Assembly (NCBI GenBank): GCA_964505765.1
Contig: CAZDJQ010000028.1
Coordinates: 1-10,533, forward strand
Direction: 5' to 3'
DNA from: CAZDJQ01 sp964505765
GTDB lineage: Bacteria > Patescibacteriota > Microgenomatia > UBA12405 > JAHJSD01
DNA length: 10,533 bases
Positions 1 to 7,281 of this stretch are shown here, piece by piece (position 1 is the stretch's first letter; the number at the start of each line of letters is the position of its first letter). Below the pieces are notes generated by a model, which was not told the DNA's origin, made no database searches, and was given only the letters and a program-made list of their open reading frames with translations. The translations under genes and the position numbers were made by a program.

Positions 1-18
1 AGTATAGAATATTTATAC

Positions 19-50
19 AAAAAAATAAATAGGCAATTTAAGCCTAATTT
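19..50 (-). terminator. Intrinsic terminator of the mreB-mreC-PBP2-proS operon
   Basis: Read on the minus strand, a TAGGC / GCCTA stem (plus-strand positions 42-46 and 30-34) closes a 7-nt AT-rich loop. It is extended by AAA/TTT pairing with one bulged base and is followed by a run of seven T (19-25). It lies about 29 nt past the proS stop codon. The stem is short and only moderately GC-rich, but stem plus U-tract in the right place makes it a convincing rho-independent terminator. Confidence 0.7.
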
Positions 51-78
51 AGAGGGCAATTAAGGATAAATGGAGGAG

Positions 79-1785
79 TTAGATCAAATCTTCTATCTCT
101 ATTAACTTCTGATTTTTTTTATCCCTTTTTTTTATTTCCACCTTTTTATCTTCAGCGTTTTTTGAGCTTATAACTAGCCTATAAGGACATCCGATCAAAT
201 CAGCGTCAGCAAATTTTTCACCTGGAGAAATATCTTGCCGGTCATCAAAAATCACTTCCTGGCCCTGTTCTATCAAATAATGATAAACTTCATCGGCCCA
301 TTCCGCCACTTTTTTATCATCCAAATCCAATCCGACTAAGTGATACTTAAACGGAGCAACAACCTCCGGCCAAATCATTCCCTGTTCATCGTGATGAGTT
401 TCTACAATCAAAGCCAAGCATCGGCCGACACCAATTCCATACGAACCCATCCAGATAAGTTTTTCTTTGCCTTCTTTAGTAGTATAAGTGCAGTCTTGAG
501 GCTGTGAATAAACTTTACCGATGTTAAAGACATGGCCCCATTCATAAGCTTGGTTTTCCTGCAACCGACCGTTCTTGCATTCCGGACAAATATCCCCGGC
601 TTTAGCATCTACAATATCGGCCAGATGTTCATACTCAAAATCCCGGCCGTAATTAACATTAACTGAGTCGGTGGTTTTCTCTTTTTGCCCGCCGATAAAG
701 TTTTTAACCATCTTAAGCCCGTAATCACCAACATAAATTGTATCTTCTCCCCAAGAATGAACATAACCGTGCTTGGTCCCCAGCTCCTTTTCCAATTCCT
801 CTTCTTCAGCCGGGCGAATCCAGTCCAATCCCAAATAGCGGCTTAGTTTGGTTTCATTAACATCCTGGTCACCCCGCAGGGAAGCAATATAAAGCTTTTT
901 GTCACTGCCCCGATAAACCACATTCTTCAAATACCGCCATTCGGGTTCATTATAATGCTTAAGATTATCTTCCATCGTTAAAACCCACTCCGGCTGGTCA
1001 ATAATTTCAAATTCTTTTATTTTCTCGTCAGGATTTTTGTGTTCGCGCTCAAATTCACATTTTTCTTGATTAGCGGCATAATCGCAATTATCACAAACCA
1101 AATAAATATTATCTCCGTGTCCACTGTCAACCATAAACTCATGTGATACCGATCCGCCAATAGCTCCGGAATCGGCTAAAACCGGGGTAACGTCTAAATC
1201 CAACTTACGGGCAATTCGCAAATATGCCTGAAAAAACCTTTCATAGCTTTTTTGAAATTGTTTTTCATCAGCGGCAAACGTATAGGCGTCTTTCATCATA
1301 AACTCCCGAACTCTAAGCAACCCGGCTCGCGGGCGTTTATCGTCACGAAACTTTTTAGAAAATTGATAAATGTCAATCGGCAGATCCCGATATGACGGTT
1401 GAAACATTTTTACCAACTCAACCATCATCACCTCGGCAGTTGCCCCTAAAGTAAAAGTTGAACCGTAGTGATCTTCCACCAGAAGCATCTCTTCTCCAAA
1501 AGCTTCAACCCGATCAGTTTTATTCCAAATATCAAACGGGTGAAGGGTGGGGACTTCCAGTTTTTGACAACCGATTGCTTTCATTTCATTATCAATTACC
1601 CGATAGATTTTCTCCCACACCCGCATTCCCAAAGGCAAAAAGGCCCAACGGCCGGTGGTAAATCGGCGGATAAAACCGGCTTGATAAAGCAGCTTATGAG
1701 AAGGGACTACCGCGTCAGCCGGAATTGTCTTTTGCGTGTCCCCAAATAGATTGGTATATTTTACGCCTAATTGAAAATTTTCCAT
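79..1785 (-). CDS. proS: Prolyl-tRNA synthetase, bacterial type with INS domain
   Basis: Class II aminoacyl-tRNA synthetase that charges tRNA-Pro in the cytoplasm. The 568 residues match the roughly 570-residue length of bacterial ProRS. Visible in order: motif 1 region (about 45-83), TxE loop T116-A-E118, motif 2 (about 146-170, FRDDKRPR then REFMMKDAYTF), GAIGGSVSHEF (207-217), an INS editing-type insertion (about 224-420, with RGDQDVNETKL at 304-314), motif 3 (GSYGIGVGR, 447-455) and the anticodon-binding domain to the C-terminus. Cysteine pairs C231/C234 and C400/C403 flank the INS region. The TxE loop reads GATAEV where bacterial homologues usually have GPTHEE. The ATG at 1785 is preceded by AAAGG about 11 nt upstream (1796-1800). 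The gene is last in the operon and is followed by a terminator. Confidence 0.95.
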   Translation of the reverse strand: MENFQLGVKYTNLFGDTQKTIPADAVVPSHKLLYQAGFIRRFTTGRWAFLPLGMRVWEKIYRVIDNEMKAIGCQKLEVPTLHPFDIWNKTDRVEAFGEEMLLVEDHYGSTFTLGATAEVMMVELVKMFQPSYRDLPIDIYQFSKKFRDDKRPRAGLLRVREFMMKDAYTFAADEKQFQKSYERFFQAYLRIARKLDLDVTPVLADSGAIGGSVSHEFMVDSGHGDNIYLVCDNCDYAANQEKCEFEREHKNPDEKIKEFEIIDQPEWVLTMEDNLKHYNEPEWRYLKNVVYRGSDKKLYIASLRGDQDVNETKLSRYLGLDWIRPAEEEELEKELGTKHGYVHSWGEDTIYVGDYGLKMVKNFIGGQKEKTTDSVNVNYGRDFEYEHLADIVDAKAGDICPECKNGRLQENQAYEWGHVFNIGKVYSQPQDCTYTTKEGKEKLIWMGSYGIGVGRCLALIVETHHDEQGMIWPEVVAPFKYHLVGLDLDDKKVAEWADEVYHYLIEQGQEVIFDDRQDISPGEKFADADLIGCPYRLVISSKNAEDKKVEIKKRDKKNQKLIEIEDLI

Positions 1786-3449
1786 TTAGTTTTTACCTTT
1801 CTTTCAAACTTACTATATATTACAATTTTNNNNNNNNNNNNNNNNNNNNNNNNNNNNNNNNNNNNNNNNNNNNNNNNNNNNNNNNNNNNNNNNNNNNNNN
1901 NNNNNNNNNNNNNNNNNNNNNNNNNNNNNGCCACCGGCGCGGCATCAGCGGCACCGCCGCCACCGCGCTCCAACAATACCACCATCACAATTTCCGGTTC
2001 TTCAATCGGGTAAAATAAGGTAAACCAAGCATGTGTATCATCTGAACTTTCTGATATTTCAGCCGTTCCGGTTTTACAGCCAACCGGCGGGGTAAAATCA
2101 AAAAAATGGGCAGCGGTTCCTCCCGGCTGACAGGCTTCAACCATTCCCTGCTTAACTAAATCCAAGTTTTCAGATTTAACATCTAGCATTTGACACTCGA
2201 CATTTGACTGCAAACCAACATAAGGGGGGCAAACTTTGCCGCCGTTGATAATAACGGCGGTTTCGACCGCAACTTGCAAAGGAGTTACTGTTAGATCTCC
2301 CTGGCCAATTGACAGATGGTAAGTATTGCCTAAAAACCACCTTTCTCCTCTTACTTCTTGCTTCCATTCCGGAGAAGGGACAAATCCAGAAGCTTCTCCC
2401 GGTAAATCTATCCCGGTTTTTTCCCCTAAGTTGAATTTATCCATCCATTTAATTAGATTTTCCACTCCTAACCATTCACCCAGCTTGTAGAAATATATGT
2501 CATTTGAACGTCTGATCGCTTTAACCAAATTAACCATTCCATCAGTCTGTCCGTGCCGCGTCCAATACCAATTCTTATACTCCCACTCGCCTACTCTAAG
2601 CACCCCGGTGTCTTCCACTTCTTTTTCGGCGTCCACCTCCCCTTCTTCCAAGCCGGCAACCGCCGGAATCATCTTAAAAACCGAACCCGGCGGGTAAACC
2701 CCGCTGATTGCCCTGTTCATCATGGCTAAATCACCACCCTCCAGCCATTGAACAATCCGAGGACTGTTTTGATCTTTAGTAAACTCATTCGGATTAAAAG
2801 CGGGATGGGAAACTAAAGCTAAAACTTCTCCGTTATCAGGATTTAAAATAACCACTGCCCCTTTTTCTGTTTTGGACAAAGCCTGATAGGCAGATTCCTG
2901 CCATTTTATATCAATAGTCAAGTCTAAATCTTGACCTGACTGAGGCTCTTTATTTCCTAATTCCCGCAAAATTAAATTCTGAGCCCCGACTTCAATCCAC
3001 TTTTCACCTGACTGGCCGGACAAATGTTGATTATAGAACTGCTCAATCCCCCCTCTTCCGACCTGCTCTCCTAATTCAAACTTATTTTGCTGGACCTCCT
3101 CTTTTGTCGCTTCTCCTAAAAAACCGAGTAAATGCGCCGACGGCTCTTTAAAAGGATAATTCCGAATCCATTTCTCTTGAATTACCTGTCCCTCTGTTTG
3201 AAGTTTTAAAGCCTGATCGCGAGACAATTCCTGACCATTTTCATCAAAGTAGCGGACATCATTATCAATCAAGACTTCACCGTTGCGGTCAAATACCCGG
3301 CCCCGGGCCGCCGGCAATCTTATCCGCCTAACCCGATTTTCATCAGCTAAATTCCGAAAATACGCTCCTCTTACCACCATCAAATCAACTATTCGGGTTA
3401 AGAAAAGGCCAAAAACCAAAACCAAAATCACTTTTAAAATATCAGCCAT
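1767..3449 (-). CDS. mrdA: Penicillin-binding protein 2 (elongasome transpeptidase), interrupted by assembly gap
   Basis: Monofunctional class B PBP that cross-links peptidoglycan during lateral wall growth; anchored in the membrane and acting outside it. Numbering from the upstream TTG at 3458: one N-terminal membrane segment (about 8-28), a PBP-dimer domain starting around LPAARGRVFDRNG (48-60), then a transpeptidase domain with the active-site tetrad SVFK (S259, K262, inside PPGSVFK), SND (318-320) and KTG (462-464). All three catalytic motifs are intact. I prefer the ATG at 3449 over the TTG at 3458; neither has a clear Shine-Dalgarno. The C-terminus is uncertain: after RGGGGAADAAPV the sequence enters 100 N, and the frame carried across the gap to the TAG at 1767-1769 (overlapping proS by 19 bases) is only nominal. 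The true stop may be in the gap or just beyond it, for example TAA at 1820-1822. mrdA rather than ftsI is inferred from mreB/mreC adjacency. Confidence 0.88.
   Translation of the reverse strand: MADILKVILVLVFGLFLTRIVDLMVVRGAYFRNLADENRVRRIRLPAARGRVFDRNGEVLIDNDVRYFDENGQELSRDQALKLQTEGQVIQEKWIRNYPFKEPSAHLLGFLGEATKEEVQQNKFELGEQVGRGGIEQFYNQHLSGQSGEKWIEVGAQNLILRELGNKEPQSGQDLDLTIDIKWQESAYQALSKTEKGAVVILNPDNGEVLALVSHPAFNPNEFTKDQNSPRIVQWLEGGDLAMMNRAISGVYPPGSVFKMIPAVAGLEEGEVDAEKEVEDTGVLRVGEWEYKNWYWTRHGQTDGMVNLVKAIRRSNDIYFYKLGEWLGVENLIKWMDKFNLGEKTGIDLPGEASGFVPSPEWKQEVRGERWFLGNTYHLSIGQGDLTVTPLQVAVETAVIINGGKVCPPYVGLQSNVECQMLDVKSENLDLVKQGMVEACQPGGTAAHFFDFTPPVGCKTGTAEISESSDDTHAWFTLFYPIEEPEIVMVVLLERGGGGAADAAPVXXXXXXXXXXXXXXXXXXXXXXXXXXXXXXXXXXKIVIYSKFERKVKTKWKIFN
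1795..1800 (-). promoter_or_regulatory. Ribosome binding site of proS
   Basis: On the minus strand AAAGGT lies 9 nt before the proS ATG (1783-1785). It supports this start and shows that the last gene of the operon uses a Shine-Dalgarno signal, unlike the promoter-proximal genes in the window, which have almost no leader. Confidence 0.6.
1830..1929. other. Assembly gap of 100 N in the PBP2 3' end
   Basis: Exactly 100 N, the usual placeholder for a scaffold gap of unknown length. It follows (on the minus strand) a markedly GC-rich stretch encoding GGGGAADAAPV, whose self-complementarity may have broken the assembly. Real distance, reading frame and the 3' end of PBP2 cannot be read through it. 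Confidence 0.97.
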
Positions 3450-3476
3450 TAGTTGCAAACTATAAATTAATAATTA

Positions 3477-4229
3477 TTAATGATCGACTATTCCGACTGT
3501 CAATAATTTTTTTGGTTCTACCGCCCAATTAACAGTTAAGGTTTCAAAAACTTTATCTTTAGAAGGAAAAATTTCTTCTACTTGCCCGATTAAAAAAATA
3601 TCACCGGTGGAACCGACGGCGCCTACCCAACTGTTTATTTCTACTTGGTCTTTAAGCAAAACGTCGCCAACCAATAAATTCCCCGGCTCTTCACTCCTGC
3701 CCTTTAGTATTCCCTGGCTGACAACCTGGCTATTTCCATTTTCAAGCGGATTAGCTGACCAAATTTTTACCGGAAGATGAATTTCAGGATGAGATAACAA
3801 TCGGGCCTGATTTATTCTCCCTTGAACCTGACTCAGCTTGCCAACCAAAAATGAACCGCTGACCACAAAACTATCAACTTCCAAGTCAATATTTTCTTGA
3901 TTGCTTAATAAAACCAATTCCGGTTGAAAAGCAATTACCTTTAATAAATGGAATTTAGTATCCGGCTTAACTTTAGTCCCCAATAAACGACGGGCATTTT
4001 CATTTTCCTCTCTCAACTTAAGCTGTTCTGCCTGACATTCAGCTAATTTCTGGTCTAATTCTTCCGAAGTCATTTCATCATGGTTCAGCCAACCATAAAT
4101 TCCAGCTCGCGGCCGATAGGTCAAAAAATGAATCGATCTCTGAAGAATCCGCCACCAGCCCAACCATCCTCCCACTAAAAAAACAATTAAAACAACAACT
4201 GCCATTCCTAGTTTTTGATATTTATTCAT
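3477..4229 (-). CDS. mreC: Rod shape-determining protein MreC
   Basis: Bitopic membrane protein that links cytoplasmic MreB filaments to the periplasmic side of the elongation machinery (PBP2). The 250 residues show one N-terminal membrane segment (about 8-25), a short charged coiled-coil stretch (about 54-84, rich in E, K, Q, L), then a beta-rich MreC domain (about 90-245) with the repeated hydrophobic/glycine pattern of the family, ending in a GDIFLIGQVEEI-type strand. Length is near the lower end for MreC. The ATG overlaps the mreB stop as ATGA and is preceded by a strong GGAGGAG, so translation is very likely coupled to mreB. No mreD lies between this gene and PBP2. Confidence 0.9.
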   Translation of the reverse strand: MNKYQKLGMAVVVLIVFLVGGWLGWWRILQRSIHFLTYRPRAGIYGWLNHDEMTSEELDQKLAECQAEQLKLREENENARRLLGTKVKPDTKFHLLKVIAFQPELVLLSNQENIDLEVDSFVVSGSFLVGKLSQVQGRINQARLLSHPEIHLPVKIWSANPLENGNSQVVSQGILKGRSEEPGNLLVGDVLLKDQVEINSWVGAVGSTGDIFLIGQVEEIFPSKDKVFETLTVNWAVEPKKLLTVGIVDH

Positions 4230-5296
4230 TTAACTCCTCCGGTAATTCTTACTTGTTGTAATAGTTTTTTATTTTCAAGCAATTTCAATGAACCCAAGAC
4301 CACACTACTGCTGGGATCACTAGCTCGCCACACCGGCATTTCTGTCAGTTCGGAAATTAATTTGTCCAACCCGCCCAACTGCGACGCCCCCCCGGTTAAA
4401 ACAATCCCGCGCTGGCTAATATCAGCCGTCAACTCCGGCGGCGTCTCTTCTAATAATTCATCTATTGCCACTTTTATTTCCTGGATTATCGGGGATAATG
4501 CTTCTCTGACCTCCTCCTGGCTGACTTCAATTGTTCTCGGTAAACCGTTTTCCAGCCCTCGGCCCCGAACCGAAAGTTTATCTTTTTGATTTTGATTCGG
4601 AACAGCACTTCCCAGCAAACTTTTAATCTTTTCTGCTGTCGGCCTGCCGAGTAGAACTCCATATTTAACCCGAACAAAATTAATAATCGCTTCATCCATT
4701 TCCTGACCGGCGATTGTTAAACTCCGATGCAAAACAATTCCTCCTAAAGAAATAACCGCCATTTCTGTTGTTCCCCCGCCGACATCAATAATCATATTCC
4801 CGGCCGGTTTATTAATCGCTAATCCTGCTCCCAAAGAGGCGGCAATCGGCTCTTCCACCAGTGAGATTTTCCCGATTCCGGCATCGGTTGCGGCTGAATA
4901 TACCGCCCGTTTTTCAACCGGGGTAATCCCGGAAGGAACACCAATCACTGCACTGGGTTTAAAAAATCTCGGCCATCGGGAGGGAAGTTCATTAACTATA
5001 TTCAACATATAGCGCAAATAAGCCGCGGTTGCATCTAAATCCGCAATCGCCCCGTCTTGCAATAAATTAATTACTTTCATCTGCTGCGGTTCGCGGCCAA
5101 CCATATATTTTGCTTTTTTGCCAAAAGCTAAAATTTCTCCTGGTTTACCAAGCTTTTTTACTCTTCTTGCTACAACGGTCGGCTGCCGGAAAATCACTCC
5201 TTTCCCGGGAACACCCACTAAAGTATTTGCCGTCCCTAAATCAACGGCCAACGATAAATTTAAAGAGTCTAAAATTGGAAATTTAAAATCCAGCAT
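4226..5296 (-). CDS. mreB: Rod shape-determining protein MreB
   Basis: Actin-like ATPase forming membrane-associated filaments that direct lateral peptidoglycan synthesis. The 356 residues fit the family (about 335-350). Visible: phosphate 1 motif DLGTANT (19-25), the SLVEEPIAASLGAGL block (145-159) with its acidic residues, phosphate 2 motif DVGGGTTE (171-178), and the adenosine motif region GIVLTGGASQLGGL (297-310). The N-terminus has a short hydrophobic start that could serve membrane binding. It is the first gene of a four-gene minus-strand operon and is divergent from the O-antigen-ligase-like gene; only 31 bp separate the two start codons, so the promoter must lie there. Identification is secure at family level; a second MreB/Mbl paralogue elsewhere cannot be excluded. 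Confidence 0.95.
   Translation of the reverse strand: MLDFKFPILDSLNLSLAVDLGTANTLVGVPGKGVIFRQPTVVARRVKKLGKPGEILAFGKKAKYMVGREPQQMKVINLLQDGAIADLDATAAYLRYMLNIVNELPSRWPRFFKPSAVIGVPSGITPVEKRAVYSAATDAGIGKISLVEEPIAASLGAGLAINKPAGNMIIDVGGGTTEMAVISLGGIVLHRSLTIAGQEMDEAIINFVRVKYGVLLGRPTAEKIKSLLGSAVPNQNQKDKLSVRGRGLENGLPRTIEVSQEEVREALSPIIQEIKVAIDELLEETPPELTADISQRGIVLTGGASQLGGLDKLISELTEMPVWRASDPSSSVVLGSLKLLENKKLLQQVRITGGVK
4234..4240 (-). promoter_or_regulatory. Strong Shine-Dalgarno of mreC inside the mreB 3' end
   Basis: Minus strand GGAGGAG, 4 nt before the mreC ATG (4227-4229) and inside the last mreB codons. With the ATGA stop/start overlap it points to translational coupling of mreB and mreC. Confidence 0.75.
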
Positions 5297-5304
5297 TTAC
5301 TCTT

Positions 5305-5332
5305 ATTGTATATGATAGACTTCAACTATGAA
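5305..5332 (-). promoter_or_regulatory. Probable promoter of mreB operon
   Basis: On the minus strand a -10-like TACAAT (5310-5305) lies 8 nt before the mreB ATG. A partial -35, TTCATA (5332-5327), sits 16 bp upstream and overlaps the start of the divergent gene. The predicted transcript has almost no leader. There is no extended -10 TG. The match is moderate, but the space between the divergent genes is too small for the promoter to be anywhere else. Confidence 0.45.
5311..5316 (+). promoter_or_regulatory. Probable -10 element of the O-antigen-ligase-like gene
   Basis: TATGAT lies 11 nt before the ATG at 5328 and directly abuts the opposing mreB -10. No recognisable -35 is seen at 16-18 bp. 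The -10 to ATG spacing is the same 11 nt as at the M50 gene (8065-8070 to 8082), which suggests a leaderless or near-leaderless mRNA. Confidence 0.4.
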
Positions 5333-7280
5333 ATCTTGGAATAAATTAATTTTTTATTTATTCGCCATTTTATTCTTTTTCACCCCTCTGATTTTTACTA
5401 CCTGGAATTATGAACTTTTTGAGTTTTCCAAAATGATTTTTGTCTATCTGCTCACCACGATAATAGTCTGGGCTTGGGTAATGAAAATTGTTGAACAGAA
5501 AAGCTTTTTTTGGAAACCGACTTTTTGGGATATCCCGTTGGTTCTATTTTTAATCGGGCAAATTTTAGCGACAATCTTTTCAATTGACCAACATACCAGT
5601 ATTTTCGGATATTACTCGCGGCTGCACGGCGGTCTTTTATCAACTATTTCTTATTGTCTTTTATACTGGGCATTAGTCAACAATATCAATCCGGAGAATA
5701 AAAAAAAACTTATTAATTTTGGTTTAATTGGAGGATTATTAGTTTCGATTTACGGAATTGCCCAACACTTCGGAATAGATAAAGGTTTTTGGATTCAAGA
5801 CGTTCAAATCCGGATTTTCTCTACTCTGGGACAACCAAACTGGCTGGCCGCCTATTTNNNNNNNNNNNNNNNNNNNNNNNNNNNNNNNNNNNNNNNNNNN
5901 NNNNNNNNNNNNNNNNNNNNNNNNNNNNNNNNNNNNNNNNNNNNNNNNNNNNNNNNNTTCTATACCACCCTTTTATTTACCAAATCCCGATCCGGATTTA
6001 TTGGTTTTATTATTCCCTTTCTTGTTTGGCTGGGAGTTAATGGGATAAAAACCATCAAAAACGTCCAAGTAGGGACAAGTCGCGACTTGTCCCTACAAAA
6101 ATTAGGCCTAGTTCTAGGAACCGTTTTCGGCTTATCACTAGTCATCGGCTTACCGTTTAGTCTTAATCCCCATCAACTAGCTCAGAGACTTAATTTCTCA
6201 TTTCTGAGCGACGTCCAAACAGAACAAACTAAAAAAATTAAACAAACTGAAGTTCCAGAAGAATTAGACATCACTCCTTCATCTGATATCAGAAAGATCG
6301 TTTGGCAGGGGGCGATTGATTTATGGAAAAAACAGCCGGTTTTCGGAACCGGAGTTGAAACTTTTGCCTATTCCTACTACTGGACCCGGCCGAAAGCCCA
6401 CAATCTTACTTCAGAGTGGGACTTTTTATACAACAAAGCCCATAATGAATACCTTAATTTTGCCGCCACCACCGGAACAGTCGGCTTGTTTACCTATCTT
6501 CTCCTCCCGATTTCTTTTTTCTATTTTTTATATAAAAATAAACAATCTTCACTAACCACTAACCACTATCCACTATCCACTATCCTTATTACTAATTTCT
6601 TCGGCTTTTCCGTTGTTCCGGTCGCAATATTTTTCTTTTTATTACCCGCTTTAGCCCAACATTCAACAAACAAAATTAAAATATTAACTCTGGCTAATAA
6701 AATCGATACTTTACTTATCCCGCTGTTTACGGTTATCGGGCTGTTTTTAGTTTTCAAAATTGCCACCTTTTGGCTGGCAGATTTCTATTTTGCCCGGGGA
6801 GTAAATCACTATCAAGCCGGATTTTTAGACCAAGGCATCAGTCAACTAAACAAATCGATTAATTACCGGCCGAATGAGCCCCTTTATTATGCCCACCGGG
6901 CCAGTGCCAACAGTCAAAAAATCGCCTGGCTGACTCAAAATGAACAAAACTGGGAGCCGGAAACAGAAATTAAAAACAGCTTAAAGGATATTGATAAAGC
7001 CTTAAAAATTTCACCTTATCACATAAACTTCTATAAAAGAAAAGCCAAAGTCAGTTATTATCTTTCCTTTCACGATTTAAAATATTTAAATGAAGGATTA
7101 GAAGCCCTGCTTACTGCGGAGAAACTAGCTCCTACTGACCCAAAGATCCCTTATAATATCGGCTTAATCTACCAAACTCTGGATAAAAACCAACAGGCTA
7201 GGCAGTATTTGGAAAAAGCGGTTGAATTAAAAGCCAATTACCAAGCAGCAAAACAAGCCTTAGAAGAATTTGAAATTTAA
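5328..7280 (+). CDS. O-antigen ligase / polymerase-like membrane protein with C-terminal TPR domain
   Basis: Polytopic membrane protein of the Wzy_C/WaaL superfamily, whose members polymerise surface glycans or transfer them to lipid or protein acceptors outside the membrane. Positions count the gap as 34 residues. Several hydrophobic segments span about 5-175; GYYSRLHGG (94-102) and LGQPNWLAAY (167-176) resemble conserved family loops. After the gap, TKSRSG (218-223) is the usual SR motif. The extramembrane core has VWQGAIDLWKKQPVFGTGVE (325-344) and KAHNEYLNFAATTGTVGL (370-387), the HNEYL signature. More membrane segments follow, then a TPR-like region (about 495-648) ending in a clear YNIGLIYQ...A..YLEKAVEL repeat. 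Two repeats interrupt the gene: a 28-bp palindrome (residues about 248-257) and a 7-bp tandem array (about 409-420). The acceptor (glycan, S-layer or pilin) cannot be told. It converges on def with 1 nt between the stops. Confidence 0.8.
   Translation: MKSWNKLIFYLFAILFFFTPLIFTTWNYELFEFSKMIFVYLLTTIIVWAWVMKIVEQKSFFWKPTFWDIPLVLFLIGQILATIFSIDQHTSIFGYYSRLHGGLLSTISYCLLYWALVNNINPENKKKLINFGLIGGLLVSIYGIAQHFGIDKGFWIQDVQIRIFSTLGQPNWLAAYXXXXXXXXXXXXXXXXXXXXXXXXXXXXXXXXXXFYTTLLFTKSRSGFIGFIIPFLVWLGVNGIKTIKNVQVGTSRDLSLQKLGLVLGTVFGLSLVIGLPFSLNPHQLAQRLNFSFLSDVQTEQTKKIKQTEVPEELDITPSSDIRKIVWQGAIDLWKKQPVFGTGVETFAYSYYWTRPKAHNLTSEWDFLYNKAHNEYLNFAATTGTVGLFTYLLLPISFFYFLYKNKQSSLTTNHYPLSTILITNFFGFSVVPVAIFFFLLPALAQHSTNKIKILTLANKIDTLLIPLFTVIGLFLVFKIATFWLADFYFARGVNHYQAGFLDQGISQLNKSINYRPNEPLYYAHRASANSQKIAWLTQNEQNWEPETEIKNSLKDIDKALKISPYHINFYKRKAKVSYYLSFHDLKYLNEGLEALLTAEKLAPTDPKIPYNIGLIYQTLDKNQQARQYLEKAVELKANYQAAKQALEEFEI
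5858..5957. other. Assembly gap of 100 N inside the ligase-like gene
   Basis: Exactly 100 N. Both flanks are coding in the same nominal frame, but 100 is not a multiple of three and the placeholder length is arbitrary. Relatives have several membrane segments between the NWLA and SR motifs, so the missing part is probably longer than 100 bases. Confidence 0.97.
6069..6096. repeat. Perfect 28-bp palindrome inserted in frame in coding sequence
   Basis: The half-site GTAGGGACAAGTCG (6069-6082) is followed directly by its exact reverse complement (6083-6096) with no spacer. It is read in frame and encodes about VGTSRDLSLQ in a hydrophilic loop between two membrane segments of the ligase-like protein. 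No clear target-site duplication is visible. A perfect spacerless 28-bp palindrome is not expected from coding constraint, so it looks like a dispersed palindromic repeat (REP- or RPE-like) that landed in a gene and was tolerated. Confidence 0.85.
6551..6585. repeat. 7-bp tandem repeat (5 units) in coding sequence
   Basis: Two copies of ACTAACC are followed by three of ACTATCC. They encode a polar TTNHYPLST-like stretch at the edge of a membrane segment of the ligase-like protein. The unit is not a multiple of three, so gain or loss of one unit shifts the frame. A related degenerate array occurs at 8894-8917. Confidence 0.85.
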
Positions 7281-7281
7281 C

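Noticed and set aside
1767..1829. C-terminal KIVIYSKFERKVKTKWKIFN-like tail of PBP2
   Set aside because: It depends on the frame being preserved across an arbitrary 100-N gap; it is AT-rich, contains the proS leader and is unlike PBP2 C-termini.
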